In this document: piece after piece, positions 35,380 through 44,080 of the stretch | Position numbering within the stretch: the first letter of the stretch is position 1 | Layout of the letters: each line of letters begins with the position of its first letter | From: Candidatus Jettenia sp. AMX2 | GTDB lineage: Bacteria > Planctomycetota > Brocadiia > Brocadiales > Brocadiaceae | Assembly: GCA_030583665.1 (NCBI GenBank) | Contig: CP129469.1 | Span: 248,001-312,000, forward strand | Length of the DNA: 64,000 nucleotides | Reading direction: 5' to 3' | The notes under the pieces: model-generated | Database searches by the model: none | Told to the model about the DNA's origin: nothing | What the model saw: only the letters and a program-made list of their open reading frames with translations | Made by a program: the position numbers and the translations under genes

Positions 35380-38265
35380 ATGTCAGACAATAAATTTTAT
35401 GATTGTGTAAAATCTTCAGAGGATATCAAACGGTGGTATGATGAAAATTATCACTTTCTCTCGGGATGCGGGTTATGGTTAAAAGGTGAAGAGCCGAATA
35501 CTATGGATGCTGCCCTGTTTCCTCAATCAGGGTTGAAATTTCTTATCTGTAGATTGTCAACCTATCGTGATGTGTCCGTCTCCATTTCCCATCCGCTCAT
35601 AGCACAGATTGCGCGGGAGGTTGAGGGTGTTTTTGTGGATTTTGCCTACCTTCCGCCACCCAAAGATATAAAGTTGATGAGCGCCTCAGGGGTACCGCTC
35701 TGGGTAGGAACAACTACAAAAGAACCTCCCTGTGCATTTGATGTGGTGGGTATCAGCAATTCGTTTGTATTAGAGTTGCTTAATTTACCAAAACTCCTGT
35801 ATTTTTCCGGCATCCCCCTCTTTAAAACTGAACGTATGGTACGTTCCGACATCCCCTTTGTTATACTCGGCGGTGCAAATGCTGCTGTTACCTCCGTACT
35901 CCACGGACCGGTAAAAGGACAGCGATCTGAAAATGCATACGGACTTGTAGACGCTGTATTTATTGGCGAGGGAGAGTATGCCGTTAAGCAATTTCTTGAA
36001 ATAGTAAAAAAGGGGAAGTCGGCAGGTTTGGGAAAGACAGAAATTTTAAACGCTTGTCACGGAAAGGTAGACGGTTTTTATGAGCCGGATAAATATGAAC
36101 ACCGGTACAGGAAGATTATAAGAAACCCGATGTCAGAGGCAGGCAATGAACATGCAGAGGAAGTGTTGTATGAAATTCATCCAAAAGAATCGTATGTGTC
36201 ATTTCCGGTAAAGAGTGCGATCGTATATGACCTTGATCAGGTAAGGACCATGGAAATTTGTCCTCTCTGGTATGAGCCGGAAAGTTTGGGTACCGGAAGC
36301 CTGCAAATCAGCAGCGGATGTCCGTGTTTCTGTTCCTTTTGTGCCGAAAGCTGGGAAAGAAAGCCGTATCGTGAAAGATCACTGTCAAAACTCTCTGAAG
36401 GGTTAAGGGTGGCAAAGGCATATCAGGGTCTGGATACGGTTAACCTCTTCAGTTTTAATTTCAATACTCATAAAGAATTATATCCGATGATTTTGTCTTT
36501 TTACGGGGAAATAGCAAATATCAGCCTGAAAAGCCAGCGGTTTGACCTGTTGTCGGCAGACCGGTTCCTTACTGAAGTATTACCGGTAATCGGAAAAACA
36601 ACGATTAGTTGCGGGATGGAGGGGATCAGCGAGAGGTTACGGCGCTATTTACATAAAGATCTTACCGAAGAACAAATTTATAAAGCCTGTGAATTGCTCT
36701 ATGAGAGAGGTATCAGGGAACTGAAGATTTTTTTGATCAGTACAGGATTGGAACAGGATGAAGATTTTGAGGAATTTGAGAGGTTTGTAAAACGTCTGAT
36801 GGATTTGAGAAGCATGTGTGGTAGTAATGCACGCATTATCTTTAGTATAACCCCTTTGTATTATCCACCACATACCCCTTTGGAATTTCATGAATGTATG
36901 ACCGCCCTTGAAGATAAAAAGAAGATACAAAGAGAAATAGAACGTATCTGCACAGTAAACGGCACAGAGTTCCGTGAAAGCGCCTCATATGAAGATTTAT
37001 GGCTTGCGCAGTTACTGGCCATGGGTGACAGGAGATTAACACTGGCCCTTATCCGTTCGTCAATTGCAGATGATTTTGTCTATTATAATACGGTGCCAAA
37101 CCGGGTGATAAAAAACTGGCGTTCCTATTTGCAGGCATCAGGACTATCGGAAGAGATGTACTTTCGCAGGAAAGATAAAGACCAGGCATTTCCCTGGGAT
37201 GATATCAATATGGGTATTTCAAAGGAATTTCTCCGGGAAGAATACGAACGTTCGGTACTTTTTACCGAGCGTGAATATTGCCTGGGGCGCCCTCATGTGG
37301 AAGCGAAGTGCTTCGGCTGCGGCGCCTGTCCGGATGGTACATTGATAAAAAGTATTACGCACCACAAGACCTCCCAACCCTTCCTTTTGGAAGAACTCCA
37401 TAACATTGCAAAGAGGAAACGAAACAGGGCGATATTTGGTGTGGTCACCGATATAGAATATCCCATGCGGCTAGTCCACAAAAGGTTTATAGGGGTTGCA
37501 ATTGCACGCGCCCTTATGCTGGCCATGCCTGATATTGTTCCCTATTATCACTCATTCCAGGGATATTTGAGTGATTTTGGGGATAAAATTTCTGCTGATT
37601 TTACGCATGGTATCAATATCTTTCACCTGGCCTTTATAGCAGAAGACAGACTGAAAGAATTATTAAACACCCACCATCTGTCCCAAATCCTCACCCGGAT
37701 ACAGGAACTGTGCCAGGGATTTAAAATTAAAGGGTTTATTACGGATGCCGGTAAGCTACCGGATGTCAAATATCTCCTGTACAGAATGCGTTTTAACAGT
37801 AATTTTACAAAACCTCTTATAGAAAAAAAACTGGGAGAGTATCTCCATGCTCATTATGTTAAACATACTTTATATAAAAAGGGTGATTGTACTCTCTTTA
37901 TGGTGGATATAAAAAACAGAAAGAACGCCGCTGTTCTTTATGCAAGGGTAGATAAAGCAGAACCAGCAAAAGAGATGCATGGAGGATTCTCTCTTGTAAT
38001 CGTGGCAACAAGACGCTTTGACATGAAAAAGTTTTTAGAAGCCTGCTATGGATTTGACAGGAGACGTGAGATCATGCGTGCCGGGATAGAGGTACTGGGG
38101 TACTACGGAATAAATCCCCTTTTACAGAAAAAGATACGTTGTGTTTCATGTAACAGCCATGTTAATGAAATACTTATTGTAGGACAACCAATGCTGGAAC
38201 ACAACTGTATTGTTTGCAGCGTCGATTATGCAAGAGAAAGTTCCATGAGTGCCCTTCGTGGTTAA
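35380..38265 (+). CDS. very large radical SAM protein with C-terminal zinc-ribbon-like and DUF2344-like regions
   Basis: The 961-residue product has an N-terminal domain (about 1-270) resembling the cobalamin/Rossmann part of B12-type radical SAM enzymes (VILGGANAAVTS, DAVFIGEGEYAVKQ). The radical SAM core has the cluster motif SSGCPCFCSFCAE (C-x3-C-x2-C) near residue 315 and ISCGMEGISERLRRYLHKD. At about 645 lies CFGCGACPDG, then a DUF2344-like stretch (RLVHKRFIGVAIARAL) and a terminal four-cysteine knot (CVSC ... CIVC). Start ATG 35380 is preferred over TTG 35374. The substrate is unknown; DUF2344 is linked to radical SAM partners in other bacteria. Confidence 0.82.
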   Translation: MSDNKFYDCVKSSEDIKRWYDENYHFLSGCGLWLKGEEPNTMDAALFPQSGLKFLICRLSTYRDVSVSISHPLIAQIAREVEGVFVDFAYLPPPKDIKLMSASGVPLWVGTTTKEPPCAFDVVGISNSFVLELLNLPKLLYFSGIPLFKTERMVRSDIPFVILGGANAAVTSVLHGPVKGQRSENAYGLVDAVFIGEGEYAVKQFLEIVKKGKSAGLGKTEILNACHGKVDGFYEPDKYEHRYRKIIRNPMSEAGNEHAEEVLYEIHPKESYVSFPVKSAIVYDLDQVRTMEICPLWYEPESLGTGSLQISSGCPCFCSFCAESWERKPYRERSLSKLSEGLRVAKAYQGLDTVNLFSFNFNTHKELYPMILSFYGEIANISLKSQRFDLLSADRFLTEVLPVIGKTTISCGMEGISERLRRYLHKDLTEEQIYKACELLYERGIRELKIFLISTGLEQDEDFEEFERFVKRLMDLRSMCGSNARIIFSITPLYYPPHTPLEFHECMTALEDKKKIQREIERICTVNGTEFRESASYEDLWLAQLLAMGDRRLTLALIRSSIADDFVYYNTVPNRVIKNWRSYLQASGLSEEMYFRRKDKDQAFPWDDINMGISKEFLREEYERSVLFTEREYCLGRPHVEAKCFGCGACPDGTLIKSITHHKTSQPFLLEELHNIAKRKRNRAIFGVVTDIEYPMRLVHKRFIGVAIARALMLAMPDIVPYYHSFQGYLSDFGDKISADFTHGINIFHLAFIAEDRLKELLNTHHLSQILTRIQELCQGFKIKGFITDAGKLPDVKYLLYRMRFNSNFTKPLIEKKLGEYLHAHYVKHTLYKKGDCTLFMVDIKNRKNAAVLYARVDKAEPAKEMHGGFSLVIVATRRFDMKKFLEACYGFDRRREIMRAGIEVLGYYGINPLLQKKIRCVSCNSHVNEILIVGQPMLEHNCIVCSVDYARESSMSALRG

Positions 38266-38365
38266 CTTTTTTGTTGTTGCTCACCAAACTGTGCAATTAG
38301 TGAAATCTATGATTTCCGGTCTTTTTTTGTGACATTAAATTCATCAATTAACTCAGCAAACTTAA

Positions 38366-38962
38366 CTAACTGCCTGGCGGGAAGAGTTTGAGGATTGTAA
38401 CGGCAACGCCTACCGTACCTACTACAATACCAAAAATTTTCACTAAGAGATCGGTTTGAGATGCCCTCATGCGTAATTCAGAAGCATTAATTTCCTTATG
38501 GAGATCTCTAAATTGGTTGTTTACGTCTTTAAATTGATCATGTATAGTTTTGAACTGTCCGTTGACATCCTTGAATTGATCATGTACTTCTCTGAACTGA
38601 ATATTGACCTCTTTAAACTGTTCATGCACAGTTTTGAATTGGCCGTTGATATCTTTAAACTGCTCATGTACATTTTTAAATTGATCGTTAACACCTTTAA
38701 ATTGGCCGTTGACATCTTTAAATTGTTCATGTACATCCCTAAACTGGACGTTTACATCTTTGAATTGGTCATGAATTTTTTTAAACTCATTACCAAACTC
38801 GATCCGAAGTTTGTCAATTTCATCTCTGATAAAATCCTTCAGGTATTCATGACTGGCTACCTGGGCAAGTTCTAATGTTTCTGCCAGCACCTTCGCCTGC
38901 TCATGGCTGAAACCGGCAGATTCAAACTTCTTGACATTTTCCAGTTCTTCTGTAATAGGCAT
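38366..38962 (-). CDS. heptad-repeat coiled-coil membrane protein (DUF1640/CCDC90-like)
   Basis: The 198-residue protein has an N-terminal helical part (AGFSHEQAKVLAETLELAQ), then 13 near-identical 7-residue repeats of the form QFKDVNx/QFKxVHE (residues 66-156) and a C-terminal membrane helix (about 174-194, LLVKIFGIVVGTVGVAVTILKLF). The plan matches bacterial DUF1640 proteins related to mitochondrial CCDC90/MCUR1. The repeats would form a long parallel coiled coil. Alone between a radical SAM gene and tsaE. Confidence 0.8.
   Translation of the reverse strand: MPITEELENVKKFESAGFSHEQAKVLAETLELAQVASHEYLKDFIRDEIDKLRIEFGNEFKKIHDQFKDVNVQFRDVHEQFKDVNGQFKGVNDQFKNVHEQFKDINGQFKTVHEQFKEVNIQFREVHDQFKDVNGQFKTIHDQFKDVNNQFRDLHKEINASELRMRASQTDLLVKIFGIVVGTVGVAVTILKLFPPGS
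38495..38767. repeat. 13 tandem 21-bp repeats encoding the coiled coil
   Basis: On the minus strand each 21-bp unit encodes QF(K/R)xVxx. Units alternate loosely between Asn and His at the sixth position, giving a rough 42-bp super-period, which suggests growth by two-unit duplication. Confidence 0.85.
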
Positions 38963-39045
38963 AGGTTTATTATACGGTTTATTATTCCAATGTCAAATGA
39001 AACAGGCTGGGAATCACATCTTAAATAAGGCACATTTCCCATTAA

Positions 39046-39546
39046 TTAAAATGAGAATTCCTTAACAATTAAATTATTCCAGTTCTTATACAACATCTCA
39101 CAGTAATAATCTCCGAAGCCGCAGACTTCTATATTCCTTTTATTTTCAGAGATAGCTGTTAAGGTTATTTTTATGTATTCTTTTGGCAGAGAACTATATA
39201 CCTTATCCGCCCATTCTATAAGGGATACACCCTTTCCAAAGATCATTTCGTCGCTTCCGATATCAATCATTTCCTGAATGCTTTCCAGCCGGTATGCATC
39301 GAAATGATAGACCGGAAGCCGTCCCTTATAAATGTTGACCAATGAAAAAGTGGGGCTTTTTACAGCTCGTCTGTTATCTACACCAAGTCCCAGAACAATA
39401 CCCTTTATAAGGGTTGTTTTCCCGGCGCCTAAATCTCCAATAAAGGCAATAACGTCTCCCGGCGCTAACAATCTGCCGAGTCTTTCTCCAAACTTTATTG
39501 TTTCATCCGCATTTTTACTTTTAAAGGTAAATTTTACTTCTTTCAT
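39046..39546 (-). CDS. tsaE: tRNA threonylcarbamoyladenosine biosynthesis ATPase
   Basis: TsaE is the ATPase of the TsaB-TsaD-TsaE complex that makes t6A37 in ANN-reading tRNAs. The 166-residue protein has Walker A IGDLGAGKTTLIKGI, SPTFSLVN, HFDAYRL and the family motif SLIEWADK. Start ATG 39546 has AGGGA upstream; the open frame continues upstream into thiL but without a ribosome site. It follows thiL by 20 bp. Confidence 0.95.
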   Translation of the reverse strand: MKEVKFTFKSKNADETIKFGERLGRLLAPGDVIAFIGDLGAGKTTLIKGIVLGLGVDNRRAVKSPTFSLVNIYKGRLPVYHFDAYRLESIQEMIDIGSDEMIFGKGVSLIEWADKVYSSLPKEYIKITLTAISENKRNIEVCGFGDYYCEMLYKNWNNLIVKEFSF

Positions 39547-39566
39547 AGTTCCCTGATATCTTTGGA

Positions 39567-40493
39567 TTACGATCTTAAGTGTTCGTAGCCATGTGGTTTT
39601 ATGTGTTTGAGCGCACCATTTGGATGTTTCATCTTTATCCCGCTCCCACCAACGATTTCTCCGATACAACTGAAGGTGTTTTCCGGAAACAGATTCGACT
39701 CCGTAACTTTCTTTGCCTGTTTTTTTGACAATACTACCACCAATTCATAATCTTCACCATCGAATAATGCATGGTGAAGGGGTGTATTTCCCGTTTTTTT
39801 TGCCATTTCTTCTGCCGCTTTTGAAACAGGAATCTTTTCCTCATAGAGAATAGCTCCTTTATGACTTTCTTCTAAAATATGGTTCAAATCTGCGGTTAAC
39901 CCATCACTGATATCGATCATGGCATGTATGGTAAAATGCCTGTTCAGAAGTATTCCTTCCTTTACACGGGGATCAAAATGCAGGTGCTTGCCCAGGAGAG
40001 ATCCCCCTAAGGTGCCCGTTACGAGGATCATATCGCCAACCTTTGCACCTGATCGGCAGACCGGTTTTAAGCCTTCATCTTTGCCCAGCAGGGCAACATT
40101 AATGCATAAGGGACCGTGACCGCTGATAATATCACCACCTGCAATCTCAATATTATATTTATCTGCAATATCCCATATACCCTTATATAATTCCCTTGCA
40201 AACTTCTCAGGAGTATGATCAGGAAAGCAAACAGAAACAATGGCAACTGTTGCCTTACAACCCATTGCCGCCACATCGCTAATATTGCATGCAATAGCCT
40301 TTCTCCCAACATCACGTATGGTACACTTTTTAAGGTCAAAATGTGTGCCCTCCACCATCATATCTGTTGTAATAAGACAGAATCTGTCAGAAGAGACGTC
40401 TATTACAGCGCAGTCATCTCCGATGCCTACAATAACATCTTTGTGTCTCTTCTGCCTTTCCCGTATCCATTTTATAAATGAAAATTCACCCAT
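39567..40493 (-). CDS. thiL: thiamine-monophosphate kinase
   Basis: ThiL phosphorylates thiamine monophosphate to the active diphosphate. The 308-residue protein of the AIR-synthase fold has VGIGDDCAVI, TTDMMVEGTHFDL, CNISDVAAMG, GGDIISG, DISDGLTADL and the C-terminal FDGEDYELVVV. Length and motifs are standard. First gene of the thiL-tsaE pair. Confidence 0.95.
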   Translation of the reverse strand: MGEFSFIKWIRERQKRHKDVIVGIGDDCAVIDVSSDRFCLITTDMMVEGTHFDLKKCTIRDVGRKAIACNISDVAAMGCKATVAIVSVCFPDHTPEKFARELYKGIWDIADKYNIEIAGGDIISGHGPLCINVALLGKDEGLKPVCRSGAKVGDMILVTGTLGGSLLGKHLHFDPRVKEGILLNRHFTIHAMIDISDGLTADLNHILEESHKGAILYEEKIPVSKAAEEMAKKTGNTPLHHALFDGEDYELVVVLSKKQAKKVTESNLFPENTFSCIGEIVGGSGIKMKHPNGALKHIKPHGYEHLRS

Positions 40494-40616
40494 GGAGTTA
40501 TCATACCATCTTTAATTTGGCTATCTCAACATTTTAATTTGACTTACCATTCTTTTCCTTATATTATCCTGGTTTAGTGTACACGAATTCCGGTTTTCTT
40601 ATAAAGGACATTGTTC

Positions 40617-41675
40617 ATGGCGAATACTTTCAAAGGTAATTTTTCTGCCACTGCAATTGGCAGCCTTCCGCATACAGAAGTTAAAACTGCCTGTAAACTT
40701 ATGCTTAAGTCACTTCCTGATATCCCCTGCTGGCCTCAATTGCCCAAATACAGCATGCGGGAAGATATGTTGATTCAATACACGGAAGGGTTGCCATGTT
40801 CCAAAATAGATCCGGAGGGGAAGACAATAATGATAGATGTTTCCCTGGACACGTCGGGTGCACTGGAAACCTTTTATGATGCATATCTTCAAAACAATCC
40901 TGACTTGTTCCGGATGAGCCCTGAAAATGCAGTGGGATTTTACGAAATGATTGAACTGCTTAATACAATACCGCAAAGATCTTTTCGTGCCGTAAAAGGA
41001 CAGGTTGCCGGCCCGATTACCCTTGCCGGTTCTTTGAAACTGTCCACCGGTATCACAGCCCTTTATCATGAGGAATTTTTTGATGTGATTATTAAGCTAT
41101 TAGCGATGAAAGCCTATTGGCAGTTTAAAAAACTATCACCGTACGGAGTACCGGTCATTATCTTTGTAGATGAACCGTATCTTACCAGTTTTGGTTCGGC
41201 ATTCATGAATATCAGCCGGGAAAAGGCAATCAATGCACTGAATGAAATATATGAAACCGTTCAAAACCATGGAGGATTGACAGGAACTCATTGCTGCGGT
41301 AATACCGACTGGGCCATGCTTATGGAATCCAGAGTAAACATCGTAAGTTTTGATGCCTATGAATTTATGGACAAATATCTGATGTACTGGCGTGAGATAA
41401 AGACATTTCTTGGCAGAGGAGGCTATTTAGCCTGGGGCATTGTTCCTACTTCTTCTAAGATAACAGACGTAACATTAGACGAGTTGGTAAAAAAACTTAA
41501 AGAAGGTATTCAATTTTTGACAGATAAAGGTCTGCCGGAGGCGTATATTAAGGAACAGTCAATCATAACCCCCAGTTGCGGGACAGGAACATTAACCATT
41601 AATGAAGCAGAGAAGGTGATGACATTAACTTATGAACTATCTGAAGTAATGAAAAAGGACTCATTACCAAAATAG
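40617..41675 (+). CDS. MetE/UROD-fold protein, possible methyltransferase
   Basis: The 352-residue protein has the TIM-barrel pattern shared by cobalamin-independent methionine synthase and uroporphyrinogen decarboxylase: TAIGSLPHTE at the start, VKGQVAGPITLA, FVDEPYL, TGTHCCGNTDW and a late cysteine in ITPSCGTGTL. His-Cys in GTHCCGN plus the late Cys could form the zinc site used for thiol methylation. It lacks the N-terminal half of MetE. Start ATG 40617. The substrate is unknown; corrinoid-linked methyl transfer is one option. Confidence 0.7.
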   Translation: MANTFKGNFSATAIGSLPHTEVKTACKLMLKSLPDIPCWPQLPKYSMREDMLIQYTEGLPCSKIDPEGKTIMIDVSLDTSGALETFYDAYLQNNPDLFRMSPENAVGFYEMIELLNTIPQRSFRAVKGQVAGPITLAGSLKLSTGITALYHEEFFDVIIKLLAMKAYWQFKKLSPYGVPVIIFVDEPYLTSFGSAFMNISREKAINALNEIYETVQNHGGLTGTHCCGNTDWAMLMESRVNIVSFDAYEFMDKYLMYWREIKTFLGRGGYLAWGIVPTSSKITDVTLDELVKKLKEGIQFLTDKGLPEAYIKEQSIITPSCGTGTLTINEAEKVMTLTYELSEVMKKDSLPK

Positions 41676-41700
41676 TTGGTAAACCCTTGCAAGGTAATTT

Positions 41701-41916
41701 ATGTTTGACAGAATTACCTTTGATTTAAAAATTATGGGTGGACGCGCATGTATTAGAGGGATGCGGATCCCTGTATCCGTCATCGCAGGACAAATAGCCC
41801 ATGGCGCCTCTTTTGAAGAGATTCTGGAAGGTTATCCGGATTTGGAAAAGGAAGATATTCAGCAAGCAATAGAATATGCGGCATGGCTGGCCCAGGAAGA
41901 GGTTCATTCAATATAG
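41701..41916 (+). CDS. DUF433 (VapB45-like) antitoxin
   Basis: The 71-residue DUF433 protein has the family layout ITFDLKIMGGRACIRGMRIPVSVI with a winged-helix-like C-terminus (YPDLEKEDIQQAIEYAAWLA). Such proteins usually precede a PIN-like DUF5615 toxin gene. Here no intact toxin follows; a possible scrap lies at 41964-42036. Confidence 0.88.
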   Translation: MFDRITFDLKIMGGRACIRGMRIPVSVIAGQIAHGASFEEILEGYPDLEKEDIQQAIEYAAWLAQEEVHSI

Positions 41917-41963
41917 ATCGTTTGTCAGCATTTCTTGCTGATTCCATGAATGCCCCTGAGAAG

Positions 41964-42036
41964 GTGCAGTCGTTATCATTGAAGAATCACGTCATCGCAC
42001 AGGTATTTTTCCATTCGAAGTTCAGGAAGGTAGCTT
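41964..42036 (+). pseudogene. possible remnant of a DUF5615 PIN-like toxin
   Basis: In the gap where the toxin partner of the DUF433 antitoxin is expected, one frame reads GAVVIIEESRHRTGIFPF, which resembles the C-terminal GAVVxxEexRxRxRxLP of DUF5615 toxins. It is preceded in frame by a stop codon and has no start. The match is short, so it is only suggestive. Confidence 0.35.
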
Positions 42037-42327
42037 ATGACAGTAAATAAATTGCTAAATGAAAAACGTGAAGAAATCCTGCATATAGCAGAGAAGCACG
42101 GCGCATACAATGTCCGCATCTTTGGGTCTGCCACACGGGGAGATTTTACGGAAGAGAGCGATATTGACCTGCTGGTAGAGGTTGGAGAGCAAACCAGCCC
42201 CTGGTTTCCCGCCGGGTTAGTGGATGAACTTCAACGTTTACTTGGCCGTCCGGTAGATGTGGTCACAGAGGACGGCCTCTATTGGTTGTTACGCCGGAAA
42301 ATTCTTAAGGAGGCAAAACCATTATGA
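42037..42327 (+). CDS. mntA: MntA-type minimal nucleotidyltransferase antitoxin
   Basis: MntA neutralises HepT by adding AMP groups to it. The 96-residue protein has the full catalytic motif GS-x10-D-x-D (GSATRGDFTEESDID) followed by LLVEV. GGAAGG precedes ATG. Its stop overlaps the hepT start as ATGA, the usual coupling for this pair. Appears intact. Confidence 0.93.
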   Translation: MTVNKLLNEKREEILHIAEKHGAYNVRIFGSATRGDFTEESDIDLLVEVGEQTSPWFPAGLVDELQRLLGRPVDVVTEDGLYWLLRRKILKEAKPL

Positions 42328-42722
42328 AGAAAGACCCTCGAATTTATCTTGCCCATATTCTGGAGTGCGCTGAGAAGATCGAACGGTATATCAAGGGCGG
42401 CGAAAAGGCATTCTTCACCGATACCATAATTCAGGATGCAGTAATACGGAACTTCGAGGTCATTGGCGAGGCAGTGAAGCGCATTCCGGCAGACCTTCGT
42501 CAACAATATCCGGATGTACCGTGGGATTTAATGGCTGGCTTTCGGGACGTGTTGATCCATAACTACGAGGGGGTTGATCTGAAACGGGTATGGAAGATCG
42601 CTAAACATGACCTGCCTCCGGTAAAAAAAGTTGTTTCTGCCATATTGCCTCCGCTTGCCAGACTTGAGCAAGAATTGGCCGGTGAAGAAAATGCGGGCGG
42701 GAAGGGAGGTGAGTTAATATGA
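42324..42722 (+). CDS. hepT: HepT-type toxin ribonuclease
   Basis: HepT (HEPN/DUF86) is the RNase or tRNA-targeting toxin of the MntA-HepT system. The 132-residue protein has the R-x4-H-x-Y motif (RDVLIHNY), whose tyrosine is the AMPylation target, and the helical HEPN fold. Full length. Its stop overlaps the start of the truncated DUF499 gene (ATGA), so the toxin-antitoxin pair was part of a larger operon. Confidence 0.93.
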   Translation: MKKDPRIYLAHILECAEKIERYIKGGEKAFFTDTIIQDAVIRNFEVIGEAVKRIPADLRQQYPDVPWDLMAGFRDVLIHNYEGVDLKRVWKIAKHDLPPVKKVVSAILPPLARLEQELAGEENAGGKGGELI

Positions 42723-42922
42723 GCGAAATGCTAAAACCATGGTACATAGTCGCAACACCACATGAAGATATAAGAAAGGGACGTCTTGATGAATCGGTAT
42801 TCGCTGTAAACCTCTGGGCAGTCGTCCAAGATACTGCGGCGGATGTATATTTAGACCCGGTCGTCTTTTTCAGCAAGACCTACATAACCACTGGCCTTAA
42901 GACCGTCCTTTCCTGTCTATAA
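42719..42922 (+). pseudogene. truncated N-terminus of a DUF499 (PglY-like) ATPase
   Basis: The 67-residue frame reads MLKPWYIVATPHEDIRKGRLDES and then FAVNLWAVVQDTAADVYLDP and FFSKTYITTGLKTVL before stopping. This is the start of DUF499-type ATPases, which are normally around 1000 residues and belong to PglZ/DUF1156-type phage defence clusters. The Walker A region, expected a few dozen residues later, is gone. Coupled by ATGA to hepT. Confidence 0.7.
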
Positions 42923-42959
42923 TAAACAAAAATATGTTTTTTCTTTAGAGGTATTTTAT

Positions 42960-43832
42960 ATGGTTAAGGTTTTAATAGGCGAAATTTTTGATTCTAAGGC
43001 ACAAACCATTGTAAATACTGTTAACTGCGTTGGCATTATGGGAAAGGGAATTGCCCTTGAATTCAAGAAACGTTTCCCTGAGATGTTTGCTGATTACCAA
43101 AAACGGTGTATCAGGCATGAAGTAAAACTTGGCCAGCCTTATCTTTATAAGACCATGTTGCCACCCTGGATATTGAATTTCCCGACGAAAGACCACTGGC
43201 GTTCAGTTTCCAGACTCGAGGATATTATTAAGGGACTTGAATATCTGATAGCTCATTATAAGGAATGGGGTATTAAATCACTGGCAGTTCCACCGCTTGG
43301 GTGTGGTCATGGTCAACTTGAATGGATAATTGTTGGGCCAACCCTATATCGATACCTGAGTAAACTGGATATTCCTGTTGAACTTTTTGCCCCTTATGGT
43401 ACACCCCATGAAGAACTTCAACTCGATTTTCTCAATGGTAAATCAGATAAGGAAATATCCCCATCGCCTATGCCAGAGCCAAAATGGATTGAACCATCAT
43501 GGGTAGCTCTTGTTGAGATTATAAAGCGGATTGAGGAGCAGCCGTATCATTGGCCCGTAGGAAGAACGATATTTCAAAAGATAGCATTTGTTGCCACCGA
43601 GGAAGGACTCCCAACAGGACTTCATTATCAGAGGGGAAATTATGGCACATTTGCACCAGAATTAAAAAAGGTGACTTCGAGGCTGGTTAATAATGGGCTT
43701 ATTGAAGAAAGTAAGCTTGGAGATATGATTTCTGTAAAGGTAGGTACTACTTTTCATGATGCCAGGAAGGCCTATCTGAAGTATATCGAGCAGTGGAATG
43801 AAATTATTGAAAAGGTCGTAACCTCTTTATGA
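42960..43832 (+). CDS. DarG-like macrodomain protein with C-terminal interaction domain
   Basis: The 290-residue protein begins with a macrodomain (about 1-155) of the DarG/ALC1-like class: IVNTVNCVGIMGKGIALEFKK, YLYKTMLPPWILNFPTKDHWR and LAVPPLGCGHGQLEW. After a linker, residues 180-290 form a second domain (VGRTIFQKIAFVATEEGLPT, YQRGNYGTFAPELKKVTSRL) like the C-terminus of DarG. DarG removes ADP-ribose from DNA and blocks the toxin DarT. No DarT (DUF4433) gene is present here. AGAGG precedes ATG; the stop overlaps the next gene as ATGA. Confidence 0.82.
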   Translation: MVKVLIGEIFDSKAQTIVNTVNCVGIMGKGIALEFKKRFPEMFADYQKRCIRHEVKLGQPYLYKTMLPPWILNFPTKDHWRSVSRLEDIIKGLEYLIAHYKEWGIKSLAVPPLGCGHGQLEWIIVGPTLYRYLSKLDIPVELFAPYGTPHEELQLDFLNGKSDKEISPSPMPEPKWIEPSWVALVEIIKRIEEQPYHWPVGRTIFQKIAFVATEEGLPTGLHYQRGNYGTFAPELKKVTSRLVNNGLIEESKLGDMISVKVGTTFHDARKAYLKYIEQWNEIIEKVVTSL

Positions 43833-44080
43833 GAATGAACACACAGCAGGCTGAGGTTGTTGCAACAGTTCTCTTTAGTGCTGATGAGTTAATAAAAAAA
43901 CAAAAAGGAGAACCTTCAGAAAACGATGTGCTGGCCTCGGTAATGGAATGGAAGAAAAGAAGGCTTCAACCTCTCAAACAAGACGATGTTGCAAAGACAA
44001 TTCGCAATTTGGCAGCTTTAGGATGGTTAAAAGTTAAACCCAGTAATGATCTCCCAGTTCCAGAGGAGGCGTGGATTTGA
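43829..44080 (+). CDS. small protein coupled to the macrodomain gene
   Basis: The 83-residue hydrophilic protein (QQAEVVATVLFSADELIKKQ, DVLASVMEWKKRR, DDVAKTIRNLAALGWLKVKP) looks like a small helical or winged-helix unit. It overlaps the macrodomain stop by ATGA and its own stop overlaps a TTG start of the PglZ-like remnant. It was therefore part of the defence operon; function unknown. Confidence 0.7.
   Translation: MRMNTQQAEVVATVLFSADELIKKQKGEPSENDVLASVMEWKKRRLQPLKQDDVAKTIRNLAALGWLKVKPSNDLPVPEEAWI

Noticed and set aside
38495-38767. Regularly spaced repeats that could be taken for a CRISPR array
   Set aside because: The units are 21 bp with no spacers and encode a heptad coiled coil in frame.
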